Of a stretch of 64,000 nucleotides of DNA, positions 1-9,057 are shown piece by piece. Below the pieces are notes generated by a model. It saw nothing but the letters and a program-made list of their open reading frames with translations. It had not been told where the DNA came from and ran no database searches. Numbering within the stretch: the first letter of the stretch is position 1; every line of letters begins with the position of its first letter. A program made the translations under genes and the position numbers. The stretch comes from Bacteroidota bacterium (lineage in GTDB: Bacteria; Bacteroidota; Ignavibacteria; UBA10030; BY39): the NCBI GenBank assembly GCA_030682385.1, contig JAUXOG010000043.1:1-64000 (forward strand). The letters run 5' to 3'.

Positions 1-830
1 TCTTTCGTTATTGATGCCTGCCGGGCTTTGTTGTAAACTAATTGTAAATTTTTTATCAAATCGTTTGCATTCGTAGTGGCGCTTTCCATTGCGGTCATTC
101 GCGATCCTTGTTCGGCTGCATTCGATTCCAATAAAATTCGCCACATCTGGAAATTAAGATGCTTTGGTATCAACGAATCTATTATCTTTTTACTGGATGG
201 CTCGTAAATGTAATCGGCAGGGTTGCTATCCTTTGATTGAATTGATTCTAATGGAATCGGAAGAAGTTGTTCGATAACAATCCGTTGTTGAGCTACCGTT
301 TTGAATTCATTGTAAATTACTTCAATTTTATCGCATTTACCTTTCAGGAAACTGCTGCTGATTTCAGTAATGATATTCTTAGCGATCTGAAAATCTAAAT
401 GCGAGAAAATACCGATGTGTTTACTCTCAATTTTAATCTCTCTTTTTACAAAATAATCGTATCCCTTTTTACCAACAGTTATCAAACGTAGATTATAACC
501 CGGATCAGAATAATAACGATTGATGTGCTGTCGTGTAGTGCGGATGATGTTGGAACTAAAAGCTCCGCAAAGTCCTCTGTCGGATGTTACAACTACAAGT
601 ATGACATTTTTGACTTCACGTTGTGCGAAGAATGGATTTGAATAATCCTGATTGTTAGCTGATAAATTTTGCAGAAGTTCTTTTATCTTGCGTGCATAAG
701 GGCGTGCCGAAATAATAGCATCTTGAGCGCGGCGCAACTTTGCGGCTGCAACCATTTTCATGGCTTTTGTTATCTTCTGTGTGTTTTTAACTCCACCTAT
801 ACGTTGGCGTATTTCACGTAGCGTCGGCAT
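1..830 (-). CDS. atpG: ATP synthase F1 gamma subunit (3' end outside window)
   Basis: Reverse strand from cat at 828-830 translates MPTLREIRQRIGGVKNTQKITKAMKMVAAAKLRRAQ..., classic gamma subunit N-terminus; follows atpA; runs off the window edge so it is absent from the ORF track. Confidence 0.95.
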   Translation of the reverse strand, partial: MPTLREIRQRIGGVKNTQKITKAMKMVAAAKLRRAQDAIISARPYARKIKELLQNLSANNQDYSNPFFAQREVKNVILVVVTSDRGLCGAFSSNIIRTTRQHINRYYSDPGYNLRLITVGKKGYDYFVKREIKIESKHIGIFSHLDFQIAKNIITEISSSFLKGKCDKIEVIYNEFKTVAQQRIVIEQLLPIPLESIQSKDSNPADYIYEPSSKKIIDSLIPKHLNFQMWRILLESNAAEQGSRMTAMESATTNANDLIKNLQLVYNKARQASITK

Positions 831-833
831 CTT

Positions 834-2381
834 TTATCCTAATTTAAACGAAGCTAAAAATTCTTTTAATATTGAATGAAGTTTGTTAGTAATCGGTTCG
901 GTTAGGTCTTTCTTTTCCGAAATCTCGTTCAACAAATCTTTATGTTTTAGATGCATCGTTTCTAAAAACTCTTTCTCGAATCGTTGAACATGTTCTAACG
1001 GAAGTTCATCTAAATAGCCATTCGTACCGGCAAAAATTACAATTACTTCATCTTCAACAGACATCGGGTTGTACTGTCCTTGTTTCAGGAGTTCAACGAG
1101 ACGCGAACCGCGTCGAAGTTGTGCTTGTGTAGATTTATCTAAATCGGAACCGAACTTTGCAAAAGCTTCCAATTCACGGTATTGAGCCAAATCGAGGCGA
1201 AGCCGGCCTGCAATTTTTTTCATAGCTTTAATCTGGGCGTTACCGCCCACACGCGATACCGATATACCTACGTTGATAGCGGGGCGAACGCCCGAGTTGA
1301 ATAATCCAGGCTCCAAATATATTTGTCCATCGGTTATAGATATTACGTTTGTCGGAATGTAAGCCGATACGTCTCCGGCTTGAGTTTCGATAATCGGAAG
1401 TGCGGTTAAACTACCGCCGCCAAGTTCTTCGCTTAATTTCGAGGCACGCTCTAACAAACGTGAATGGATGTAAAAAACATCGCCGGGATATGCTTCGCGT
1501 CCCGGTGGTCTGCGTAGTAGTAACGACACCTGCCGGTATGCCTGTGCGTGTTTCGATAAGTCGTCGTAGATTACTAATGCGTGCCGGCCGTTGTCTCTAA
1601 AATATTCGCCTAACGTGGCTCCCGAATACGGGGCTATGAACTGCAACGGCGATGGCTCGTTTGCATTCGATGCAATCACAGTAGTGTATTCCATTGCGCC
1701 CGATTCTTCTAATTTAGCAACAACTTGAGCTACGGTAGAACCTTTTTGTCCCATTGCAACATAAATACAGAAAACCGGTTTCACACCGGATGCACGGGCT
1801 TTTTCGCTGTGTGTGTATTTTTGATTTATGATAGTATCAATTGCGATAGCTGTTTTTCCGGTTTGCCGGTCGCCGATGATAAGTTCCCGCTGACCTCTGC
1901 CTATCGGAATCATTCCATCGACTGCTTTGATACCGGTTTGCAATGGTTCTTTTACAGGTTGTCGTTGGATTACACCTAAAGCCTTCCGTTCGATCGGTAA
2001 ATATTTATCTACCTTTATCGGACCGTGTCCGTCAATCGGTTGTCCTAATGGGTTGATTACGCGTCCTAACATTTCTTCACCAACAGGCATCGAAGCAACC
2101 CGACCAGTTCGTTTTACAGGGTCGCCTTCTTTAATGTGCCGGCTTTCTCCAAATAAAATACAACCTACATTATCTTCTTCTAAATTAAGAACCATTCCAA
2201 ATACTTCGTTCGGGAATTCTACCAGTTCGCTCGCCATTACGTTTTGTAAACCGTAAATGCGCGCAATTCCGTCGCCGACTTGTAATACTGTTCCGACTTC
2301 ATAAGTGTCGATCTCTTTATCAAAACTTGAGAGTTGTTTTCGTAATATCGCCGATACTTCGTCGGGTCTGATTTCTACCAT
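834..2381 (-). CDS. atpA: ATP synthase F1 alpha subunit
   Basis: 515 aa, Walker [20 protein letters not shown], operon context. Confidence 0.98.
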   Translation of the reverse strand: MVEIRPDEVSAILRKQLSSFDKEIDTYEVGTVLQVGDGIARIYGLQNVMASELVEFPNEVFGMVLNLEEDNVGCILFGESRHIKEGDPVKRTGRVASMPVGEEMLGRVINPLGQPIDGHGPIKVDKYLPIERKALGVIQRQPVKEPLQTGIKAVDGMIPIGRGQRELIIGDRQTGKTAIAIDTIINQKYTHSEKARASGVKPVFCIYVAMGQKGSTVAQVVAKLEESGAMEYTTVIASNANEPSPLQFIAPYSGATLGEYFRDNGRHALVIYDDLSKHAQAYRQVSLLLRRPPGREAYPGDVFYIHSRLLERASKLSEELGGGSLTALPIIETQAGDVSAYIPTNVISITDGQIYLEPGLFNSGVRPAINVGISVSRVGGNAQIKAMKKIAGRLRLDLAQYRELEAFAKFGSDLDKSTQAQLRRGSRLVELLKQGQYNPMSVEDEVIVIFAGTNGYLDELPLEHVQRFEKEFLETMHLKHKDLLNEISEKKDLTEPITNKLHSILKEFLASFKLG

Positions 2382-2406
2382 TCTGTTCCTCTATATTTTT
2401 TTCGTC

Positions 2407-2943
2407 TTAAGTGTTAAATTGCTGTTTTAGAATATCGAACTGATTTAAAATACTTCCATCGTAAACAGTATCATTGATTTGTATTTTGAATCCGCCGATA
2501 AGAGTAGGATCGATTTTGAAATGTGATCGAACTTTCTTTTTTGTCAGAGTTTCTAACCGTTTCGTAACTTTCTCTTTTTGTTCGTTACTGAACGCAACAA
2601 CAGCGGAGATATCAGCATTCACTATACCTCGTCTTACATCTAAAAGTGATTTAAATTGACTGATGATTGCCGGTATAATTGCCTCACGATTTTTAGTGGT
2701 TAACAGTAGAAGAAATTTTATAGTAATCGGGTCAACTTTATTTTCGAAAAGATCCAACATTATCTTTTTCTTCTTTTCGGTGTTGATGATTGGACTTTTT
2801 AAAAAAAGCTTAAAATCGAGAGAAGTATTCAACAGCTTCTCGATGGTTTCAATATCGGAGAAGATCTTCTCTACTTTATTTTCTTCTACGGCAATCTGTA
2901 AAAAAGCCGTTGCATAACGTTGTGCAGCTTTTGATTCTATCAT
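2407..2943 (-). CDS. atpH: ATP synthase F1 delta subunit
   Basis: 178 aa, AQRYATAFLQIA... N-term and IGGFKIQINDTVYDGSILNQ C-term typical of delta/OSCP; operon position. Confidence 0.95.
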   Translation of the reverse strand: MIESKAAQRYATAFLQIAVEENKVEKIFSDIETIEKLLNTSLDFKLFLKSPIINTEKKKKIMLDLFENKVDPITIKFLLLLTTKNREAIIPAIISQFKSLLDVRRGIVNADISAVVAFSNEQKEKVTKRLETLTKKKVRSHFKIDPTLIGGFKIQINDTVYDGSILNQFDILKQQFNT

Positions 2944-2946
2944 AGC

Positions 2947-3432
2947 TTAATTTTTCGGCAGTTCATCTAAATATGAATCGACTACTTTCCGATGTTTTTC
3001 AACGTCGAGGGTTTCGCCAATTATTTTTTTTGCGGCGATGATTGCCAGATCGGCAACTTCGCTTCGCAGTTTGAGAAGTGCGGCTTCTTTTTCCCTCTCG
3101 ATTTCCAATTTCGCCGATTCGACCATATGCCGCGCATGATGATGTGCCTTCTCAACTATTTCAGCTTTCAATTTTTCGCCAAGCTCGTGTCCTTCTTTTA
3201 ATAGCTTCGAGGCTTTTACTTCGGCGTTGGCTATGTGCTTTTTGTTTTCAGCAGCTTGATGTTCGGCATCGCGTGCAGCTTTCTCGGCTCTGTCGATTGA
3301 GCTTCGGATGTGTTCCTCCCGCTTTTCGAGAGCTGAAAGCAGCGGCTTCCAGGCTAACTTCGTCAACAAAAACATCAGTATCAGAAAAGTTACTATTGTC
3401 CAGATTATTAATCCGGGATTTATATCTAACAT
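2947..3432 (-). CDS. atpF: ATP synthase F0 subunit b
   Basis: 161 aa, N-terminal TM followed by long charged coiled coil; operon position. Confidence 0.95.
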   Translation of the reverse strand: MLDINPGLIIWTIVTFLILMFLLTKLAWKPLLSALEKREEHIRSSIDRAEKAARDAEHQAAENKKHIANAEVKASKLLKEGHELGEKLKAEIVEKAHHHARHMVESAKLEIEREKEAALLKLRSEVADLAIIAAKKIIGETLDVEKHRKVVDSYLDELPKN

Positions 3433-3452
3433 TTTATTCTCGAAGTTTTATC

Positions 3453-3680
3453 TTACTTGGTAGCAAGGATTATACAAATAGCGAGAGCAAAAAAAGTTGC
3501 ACCTTCGATAAGAGCTGCCGCAATTAACATCGAGGTTCGAACTTGACCGGCAACTTCCGGCTGGCGTCCGCTTGCTTCCATTGCTGCTGCTGCAAGTTTT
3601 CCGATTCCAAGTCCGGCTCCGATTACTGTTAATGCTGCGCCGATTCCGGCTGCCAAATATCCAAATGCGTTTGCTTCCAT
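3453..3680 (-). CDS. atpE: ATP synthase F0 subunit c
   Basis: 75 aa two-helix proteolipid with GAGLGIGKLAAAAMEASGRQPE motif. Confidence 0.96.
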   Translation of the reverse strand: MEANAFGYLAAGIGAALTVIGAGLGIGKLAAAAMEASGRQPEVAGQVRTSMLIAAALIEGATFFALAICIILATK

Positions 3681-3719
3681 TTTATATCTCCAATTTTATT
3701 TTTGTTAAGTGTTTATTAA

Positions 3720-4619
3720 TTAATGTGAATTTTCTTTACTACTACTAACCTGCATCCCAAGTCCCATAAAAAGGGAAGTGAGCATCGTGAAAATGTATGC
3801 TTGCAATAATGCTACAAATAATTCTAAAATATTTATTCCAACAGCAAAAGCAATTGGAATTGGTGCAACCCAAATTGTTTTGAATATAAATATCAATCCA
3901 ATCAACGAAACTATAACGATATGCCCGCCTGTCATGTTTGCAAATAAACGGATACAGAGTGCAAATGGTTTTGTGAACAGTCCGAGAACTTCAATCGGAA
4001 TCATTATGGGCCAAAGTATCCAATGAACGCCCCCTGTTAAATGTGCAAGGTAATGACCGATACCTTGTTGGCGGATAGCCGACGATTGTATCATTACGAA
4101 TGCGATAATTGCCAATGCGGCTGTTACACTTACGTTGCTCGTTGAAGTTGAACCGTAGGGAACGAGTCCGGTCAAGTTCATAATTAAAATGAAAAAGAAT
4201 GTTGTGAGAAGATAAGGCATGTACCGTACACCCTCTTTTCCCATGTTGGGAATAACAATTTCGTCGCGTATAAAAACTACAAACACTTCGATAAAGTTGC
4301 CTATCCCTTTTGGAATTTTTGATTTAGTATTTTTTCGTGCCGCCGCAACAGCAATGAACAAAACAATTATTGCTGATACCCAGAGAAAAAAGACATGTTT
4401 TGTTATCGAGAAATCGATTTCAATTCCAAATATGTTTACAGGAGGGAAGTGAGGTAGATTGATATGTCCGAATGGAACTTCGAGGTAGGGTGAATCTTGT
4501 GTGTGATGAAGCAGTTCCACGAAAATATTTTCTTTGTGTTCAGTGTGTGCCGCAACTGTGTCAGTAATACCTGATATTGTGTGGGACGAAGTTTTAATTG
4601 TGTCGATTATAGAACTCAT
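3720..4619 (-). CDS. atpB: ATP synthase F0 subunit a
   Basis: 299 aa, LCIRLFANMTGGHIV motif and terminal ILELFVALLQAYIFTMLTSLF. Confidence 0.96.
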   Translation of the reverse strand: MSSIIDTIKTSSHTISGITDTVAAHTEHKENIFVELLHHTQDSPYLEVPFGHINLPHFPPVNIFGIEIDFSITKHVFFLWVSAIIVLFIAVAAARKNTKSKIPKGIGNFIEVFVVFIRDEIVIPNMGKEGVRYMPYLLTTFFFILIMNLTGLVPYGSTSTSNVSVTAALAIIAFVMIQSSAIRQQGIGHYLAHLTGGVHWILWPIMIPIEVLGLFTKPFALCIRLFANMTGGHIVIVSLIGLIFIFKTIWVAPIPIAFAVGINILELFVALLQAYIFTMLTSLFMGLGMQVSSSKENSH

Positions 4620-5006
4620 TTATGATGTTTTTGCTCTAACTTTTTGATCAATATAAAAAATTTCGAGGACAAGAAAAATTACATAGTAAATAAAAAGTGA
4701 AATAGTAAATGCCAATACATGCAGTTTTATAACCTGAATTACGAACAACATAGCAAGCAACAGCACGAACATACGGATTCCCATCCCACCGAGAATAGTT
4801 TTCAAAAATCTGGTCATCGATTTGTTGAAAGCATATTCGATCGAAAGATAGCCGGCAATAATATTTGCTGTGCTTAGTATCGCACCGACGGCTGTGGCAA
4901 TTATAATTTCCGAGTTGGAAAACACAGCCAGTGGATAAGAAGCTATTACTATACTAATAATTAAAATCCAAAATATTTTTTTGAAGAACGATATATCAAT
5001 TTTCAT
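4620..5006 (-). CDS. AtpI-like small membrane protein of the ATP synthase operon
   Basis: Hydrophobic protein starting MKIDISFFKKIFWIL (start trimmed from ORF track, cat at 5004-5006); sits between atpB and AtpZ-like gene. Confidence 0.6.
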   Translation of the reverse strand: MKIDISFFKKIFWILIISIVIASYPLAVFSNSEIIIATAVGAILSTANIIAGYLSIEYAFNKSMTRFLKTILGGMGIRMFVLLLAMLFVIQVIKLHVLAFTISLFIYYVIFLVLEIFYIDQKVRAKTS

Positions 5007-5253
5007 TTTTACTTGATGTATTTGATTTTTTGGATTCAGCCGTAACAAACTTAAAAAAGTGATAAAATCCGGCCGAAATGCCAAAAATAATTCCGGCAAT
5101 CATTAACCACGGTTGTGTCGAGAATTTTTCGTCAGCCCATTTACCGACTAAAAACATAATTATAACCATAGCTGCCATTTGAACGCCGATAGCTAAATAG
5201 GGCATTGCCTCGCGGTATGCTTTAGCTAAGCTGTTCAAATCTTCTAATTTCAT
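4996..5253 (-). CDS. AtpZ/AtpI-family (F0F1-ATPase accessory) membrane protein
   Basis: 85 aa with two TM segments, GVQMAAMVIIMFLVGKWADEKFSTQPWLMIAGIIFGISAGF typical of AtpZ family; operon position. Confidence 0.8.
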   Translation of the reverse strand: MKLEDLNSLAKAYREAMPYLAIGVQMAAMVIIMFLVGKWADEKFSTQPWLMIAGIIFGISAGFYHFFKFVTAESKKSNTSSKNEN

Positions 5254-5264
5254 TTTTCGGAAAA

Positions 5265-5639
5265 TTACTGTTTTGTATCAGGTTGCAACGGGAGAGTTTT
5301 ACTCCCTGACATTGTGCAGTTACCGTCGAATATTGCTCCTTCGTCGATAACGAGCTTTGCGGCGCGGATGTCGCCGCTAACGATTGCTTTGTTTTCTAGA
5401 ACTAATTTTTCCTGAACAGTGATGCTTCCTTTTACTTTGCCGCCGATAGAAATATTTTTCGCCGAAACAGAACCTTCGATTTCACCGGAAGAGCCGACCG
5501 ATACCGATTCGCTTGCAAATAATTCGCCGTTTATCTTTCCATCAATGCGGATGTTTCCGCGGCTTCGCAACTTGCCTTCGATAATTGTTCCAGTTCCTAT
5601 CAAATTAAGTTCGTTCGAGATTTCACTTTTTGTTGCCAA
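5265..5639 (-). CDS. Bactofilin (polymer-forming cytoskeletal protein)
   Basis: 124 aa, NLIGTGTIIEGKLRSRGNIRIDGKINGEL...VSVGSSGEIEGSVSAKNISIGGKVKGSI repeats. Confidence 0.93.
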   Translation of the reverse strand: MATKSEISNELNLIGTGTIIEGKLRSRGNIRIDGKINGELFASESVSVGSSGEIEGSVSAKNISIGGKVKGSITVQEKLVLENKAIVSGDIRAAKLVIDEGAIFDGNCTMSGSKTLPLQPDTKQ

Positions 5640-5660
5640 CTAATTAATCCTTCATTTTTT

Positions 5661-6548
5661 TTAATAATTTAATAAATAATCTTTCGGGTCGATTGCAATT
5701 TCGTCTTTCCAGATCTCGAAATGCAAATGCGGACCTGTACTTTCTTTACCTGTATTGCCTAACAATGCTACCGGTTCGCCGCGTTGCACCATTTCGCCGG
5801 CTGTTTTCAATGTCCGCTGGTTGTGTTTATAAACAGTTCTGAATCCGTTTGCGTGTGCAATGATAATCATATTTCCATAATCGTACGACCAGTCGGCAAA
5901 AATAATCGTTCCGGTTGCCGATGCAACTATCGTGCTTCCTACTTTTCCGGAAATATCAATTCCCCAATGACCGGTTTCCAGATTAAAATCTTTCGTTACC
6001 AAACCATCAAAAGGTTTAGTAAGTGGAAGGTCGGGCATTCCGAATTCGACTTCTGTAGAAGTTCGCAATGGGTTAAATGTTTTTTCATCGGAACCGAATA
6101 ACGGCGGTGTTTCCACTCTTTCGATTTCAACATCCGGCTGAATTTTTAGATTAATTTTGGGTTCGTTCGCTGGTTCAGAATATTTTTCTACTAATATGCT
6201 ATCCGAGTCGCTTATTTTTTCGCCCAAAGCTCGTCTGAGTTTTAAATTGTATTGCCGCAGAACAACAATTTCATTAATTAAAGTATTTAGTTTTTCCTGA
6301 ACCTGAATAATCTGTTTGCCATATTTGTTCTCAATTTCGGGATCAGTTATTGGAAGAAAATGACCTAATGGAGTATAAACCAGCAAACCAACAACGAAAA
6401 CCGCTATCAATCCAACTGCCGAAATTGATATTAGGAGCAAACTAAATTTTCCGATAGTAAAGTTCCTGGCATTTTCAGATTTATTGCCGGGAACAATTAC
6501 GATAGTTAATTTTTCTTTTTTCCGTTTACGGGCTTCCTTTAATTGCAT
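5661..6548 (-). CDS. M23 family metallopeptidase (LytM-type), membrane anchored
   Basis: 295 aa; single N-terminal TM; HWGIDISGKVGSTIVASATGTI...GPHLHFEIW motif. Confidence 0.93.
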   Translation of the reverse strand: MQLKEARKRKKEKLTIVIVPGNKSENARNFTIGKFSLLLISISAVGLIAVFVVGLLVYTPLGHFLPITDPEIENKYGKQIIQVQEKLNTLINEIVVLRQYNLKLRRALGEKISDSDSILVEKYSEPANEPKINLKIQPDVEIERVETPPLFGSDEKTFNPLRTSTEVEFGMPDLPLTKPFDGLVTKDFNLETGHWGIDISGKVGSTIVASATGTIIFADWSYDYGNMIIIAHANGFRTVYKHNQRTLKTAGEMVQRGEPVALLGNTGKESTGPHLHFEIWKDEIAIDPKDYLLNY

Positions 6549-6666
6549 AAAATCGGCAAAAATATAAATAAAAATGGGGTGAAAACAAAATTGTGATAAA
6601 GTGGGTTAATTCTAAATTATCTCTCCGATTCGTTAATCTCACCGCTTCTCCCTTACACCGCCTCAC

Positions 6667-6771
6667 CGCTTCACCATTTCTAACTAATCGGTTCTTACTT
6701 CGACGTATGTCTCAACGCCTGCCTTACTAATTCTTCAACCGGTAAATCTTTTTTCTCTTTTAATACTTCTC
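6667..6771 (-). pseudogene. Orphan fragment of ruvA 3' end (diverged duplicate)
   Basis: Reverse strand encodes GEVLKEKKDLPVEELVRQALRHTSK*, nearly the same as the true ruvA end REVLKENKDLPVEELIRQALRHTSK*; downstream flank duplicated as well. Confidence 0.85.
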
Positions 6772-6833
6772 CTGACTTCCGCACAATTTTAACAAAAACG
6801 AAAAATCTTTACATACAAACATTCGACCCCCGC

Positions 6834-7016
6834 CTACCAAAGTCCCGAAAAGAGGGGCGGCGGGCAGGCCGCTGGGGTCGGTATTATATTATATTTTAAA
6901 TACTACAGACATTCGACTCCTTTGGAGTCGTTTCATAACTACCATTTATCGAGTCCGTAGGACTCGTATGTCTGTAGCTATGTATCAAAGAATATATTAC
7001 CCGCTCCGTAGGAGCG
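6834..7016. repeat. Cluster of intergenic palindromic (REP-like) elements
   Basis: CGACTCCTTTGGAGTCG (6914-6930), CGAGTCCGTAGGACTCG (6950-6966) nested in CTACAGACAT (6903-6912)/ATGTCTGTAG (6968-6977); CGCTCCGTAGGAGCG (7002-7016); CGACCCC...GGGGTCG (6834-6890). Confidence 0.85.
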
Positions 7017-7113
7017 ATATGTTAATTTATAATCTTATAAAACTCCAATCCTTGGTTTTGGGTGTCCCAATGCGTAAGACGGGACTGCTTCACCATTTCT
7101 AACTAATCGGTTC

Positions 7114-7710
7114 TTACTTCGAAGTGTGTCTCAATGCTTGCCTTATTAATTCTTCAACCGGCAAATCTTTGTTCTCTTTTAATACTTCTCGAATTGCATT
7201 TTCGGCTGTGTTGCGATTGTAACCAAGCGATATAAGAGCATTCAGCGCATCGTTCCGCGTTTTTATTTGAGGTGAGGTTGCAGTGAAGGAGGGAAGTTCA
7301 ATTTCAGCTTTTCCGATCTTGTCGCGGAGTTCGAGTATCAACCGCTCGGCTGTTTTTCTTCCAACGCCTTGCAGCGAAGTTAACGCAGCAATGTCGCCGG
7401 TTTGTATAGCTGATTTCAATTCGTCGGCAGTCATCCCTGAAAGCATTCCCTGTGCGATTTTTGGACCGATTCCGGAAACCGAGATTAAAAATTTAAACAT
7501 CTCCCGTTCCGATTCTGAAGCGAAACCGAATAACTGCAAAGCATCTTCGCGGACGTGCAGATATGTAAAAACTTTTACCTGAGCATTTGCCGAACTTAAT
7601 TGCTCGTATGTTGTCAGCGATATATGCAAACTATATCCTACTCCGTTTACGTCGATCACAATTTCAGTTGGAGTTTTGTAAGTTAATTTTCCGGTTAGAT
7701 ATGATAACAT
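7114..7710 (-). CDS. ruvA: Holliday junction branch migration protein RuvA
   Basis: MLSYLTGKLTYKTPTEIVIDVNGVGYSLHIS...; helix-hairpin-helix GVGRKTAERLILELRDK; start trimmed to 7710. Confidence 0.96.
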   Translation of the reverse strand: MLSYLTGKLTYKTPTEIVIDVNGVGYSLHISLTTYEQLSSANAQVKVFTYLHVREDALQLFGFASESEREMFKFLISVSGIGPKIAQGMLSGMTADELKSAIQTGDIAALTSLQGVGRKTAERLILELRDKIGKAEIELPSFTATSPQIKTRNDALNALISLGYNRNTAENAIREVLKENKDLPVEELIRQALRHTSK

Positions 7711-8266
7711 AGCTTTTCCAATCTTTATATCTTCGTTTGTTCGGTTGAAATTGTTTTTTGGGAATAATGAGAGAATTGACTGAACGGAACGAGTGGCAGA
7801 GGGCAACGGCGAGAGCATCGGTAATATCGTAATACTTTGGAACGCTCTGAAGTTTCAGAATTGATTTGACCATATATTGAACCTGATCCTTGGATGCAGC
7901 GCCGTTACCTACAACAGCTTTTTTAACTTCGCGCGGTGAGTATTCGGATAATCCAATTTTATTGATAACTGCCGAAAGCATCGCCACACCGCGTGCTTGA
8001 CCTAACTTCAAAGCCGACTGTGCATTCTTACCATAAAAAGCCGTCTCAATTGCTATTTCGTCGGGCTTATATTTTTTAATTACGCTATCTAATGTTTGAA
8101 ATATAACTCCAAGCCGTGTTGGTAAATCGGTTTTACTATTATTCACGATAGCATCGCACTTAACCAGACTAAATTTTCCGTTGTTCATTTCGATGATTCC
8201 AAAACCTGTAATCAGCGAGCCGGGATCAATTCCTAAAATTATGCGTTTATTTTTTACGGCTTTCAT
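7664..8266 (-). CDS. ruvC: Crossover junction endodeoxyribonuclease RuvC
   Basis: IILGIDPGSLITGFGII, IETAFYGKNAQSALKLGQARG; overlaps the ruvA start. Confidence 0.95.
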   Translation of the reverse strand: MKAVKNKRIILGIDPGSLITGFGIIEMNNGKFSLVKCDAIVNNSKTDLPTRLGVIFQTLDSVIKKYKPDEIAIETAFYGKNAQSALKLGQARGVAMLSAVINKIGLSEYSPREVKKAVVGNGAASKDQVQYMVKSILKLQSVPKYYDITDALAVALCHSFRSVNSLIIPKKQFQPNKRRYKDWKSYVIISNRKINLQNSN

Positions 8267-8280
8267 CGAAACTTGTTTGG

Positions 8281-9030
8281 TTAAGCTTGATAGTTAGCTA
8301 AAACCTTTTCGTCGATATCGAAATTAGGATAAACATTCTGAACATCTTCGTTTTCTTCCAAAGCGTCCATTAGTTTTAGAACCTGTTCGGCATCTTTACC
8401 CTCGACTTTTACTAAATTTTCAGGAACCAAAGAAAGTTCCGCTGATTCTATAGTAATTTTATTTGCTTCGAGAGCTTTTTTAACAAGTTCAAATGTTTCG
8501 GGTGTAGTTTTAACTTCGTAGAAGTCGTCTTCTACTTTCAAATCATCTGCGCCCGCATCTAAAATAATTGCGAGTATATCGTCTTCGGTGTAATTTGATT
8601 TTGGAATTTGAATAACACCTTTGCGATGAAAGCTCCACGCAACTGAGCCTGCTGTTGCTAATTTGCCGTTGTTGCGTTCTAACATGTGGCGTAGTTCGGA
8701 AACAGTTCTGTTTTTATTATCAGTTACCGATTCGATTATCAAAGCAACACCACCGGCACCGTATGCTTCGTATGTAACGTCTTCGTACGAAACACCTGGG
8801 AGTTCGCCAGTGCCTTTCATAATTGCGCGTTTGATATTATCGGCGGGCATATTACTCGCCTTCGCTTTATCGACGGCTAAACGTAAGCGTGGGTTTCCGT
8901 TTGGGTCGCCGCCGCCCATCTTGGCAGCAATAGTTATTTCTTTAATAATTTGTGTAAAAATTTTTCCTCGCTTCGCATCGGTGGAAGCTTTTTTGCGTTT
9001 TATGGTTGCCCATTTTGAATGTCCAGACAT
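8281..9030 (-). CDS. YebC/PmpR family DNA-binding/translation regulatory protein
   Basis: MSGHSKWATIKRKKASTDAKRGKIFTQIIKEI signature. Confidence 0.96.
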   Translation of the reverse strand: MSGHSKWATIKRKKASTDAKRGKIFTQIIKEITIAAKMGGGDPNGNPRLRLAVDKAKASNMPADNIKRAIMKGTGELPGVSYEDVTYEAYGAGGVALIIESVTDNKNRTVSELRHMLERNNGKLATAGSVAWSFHRKGVIQIPKSNYTEDDILAIILDAGADDLKVEDDFYEVKTTPETFELVKKALEANKITIESAELSLVPENLVKVEGKDAEQVLKLMDALEENEDVQNVYPNFDIDEKVLANYQA

Positions 9031-9057
9031 ATTCTATTCTCCTTTAAAAATTTAATT

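Noticed and set aside
1400-4452. Several plus-strand ORFs within the ATP synthase operon
   Set aside because: All overlap convincingly coding minus-strand genes and have no recognisable domains.
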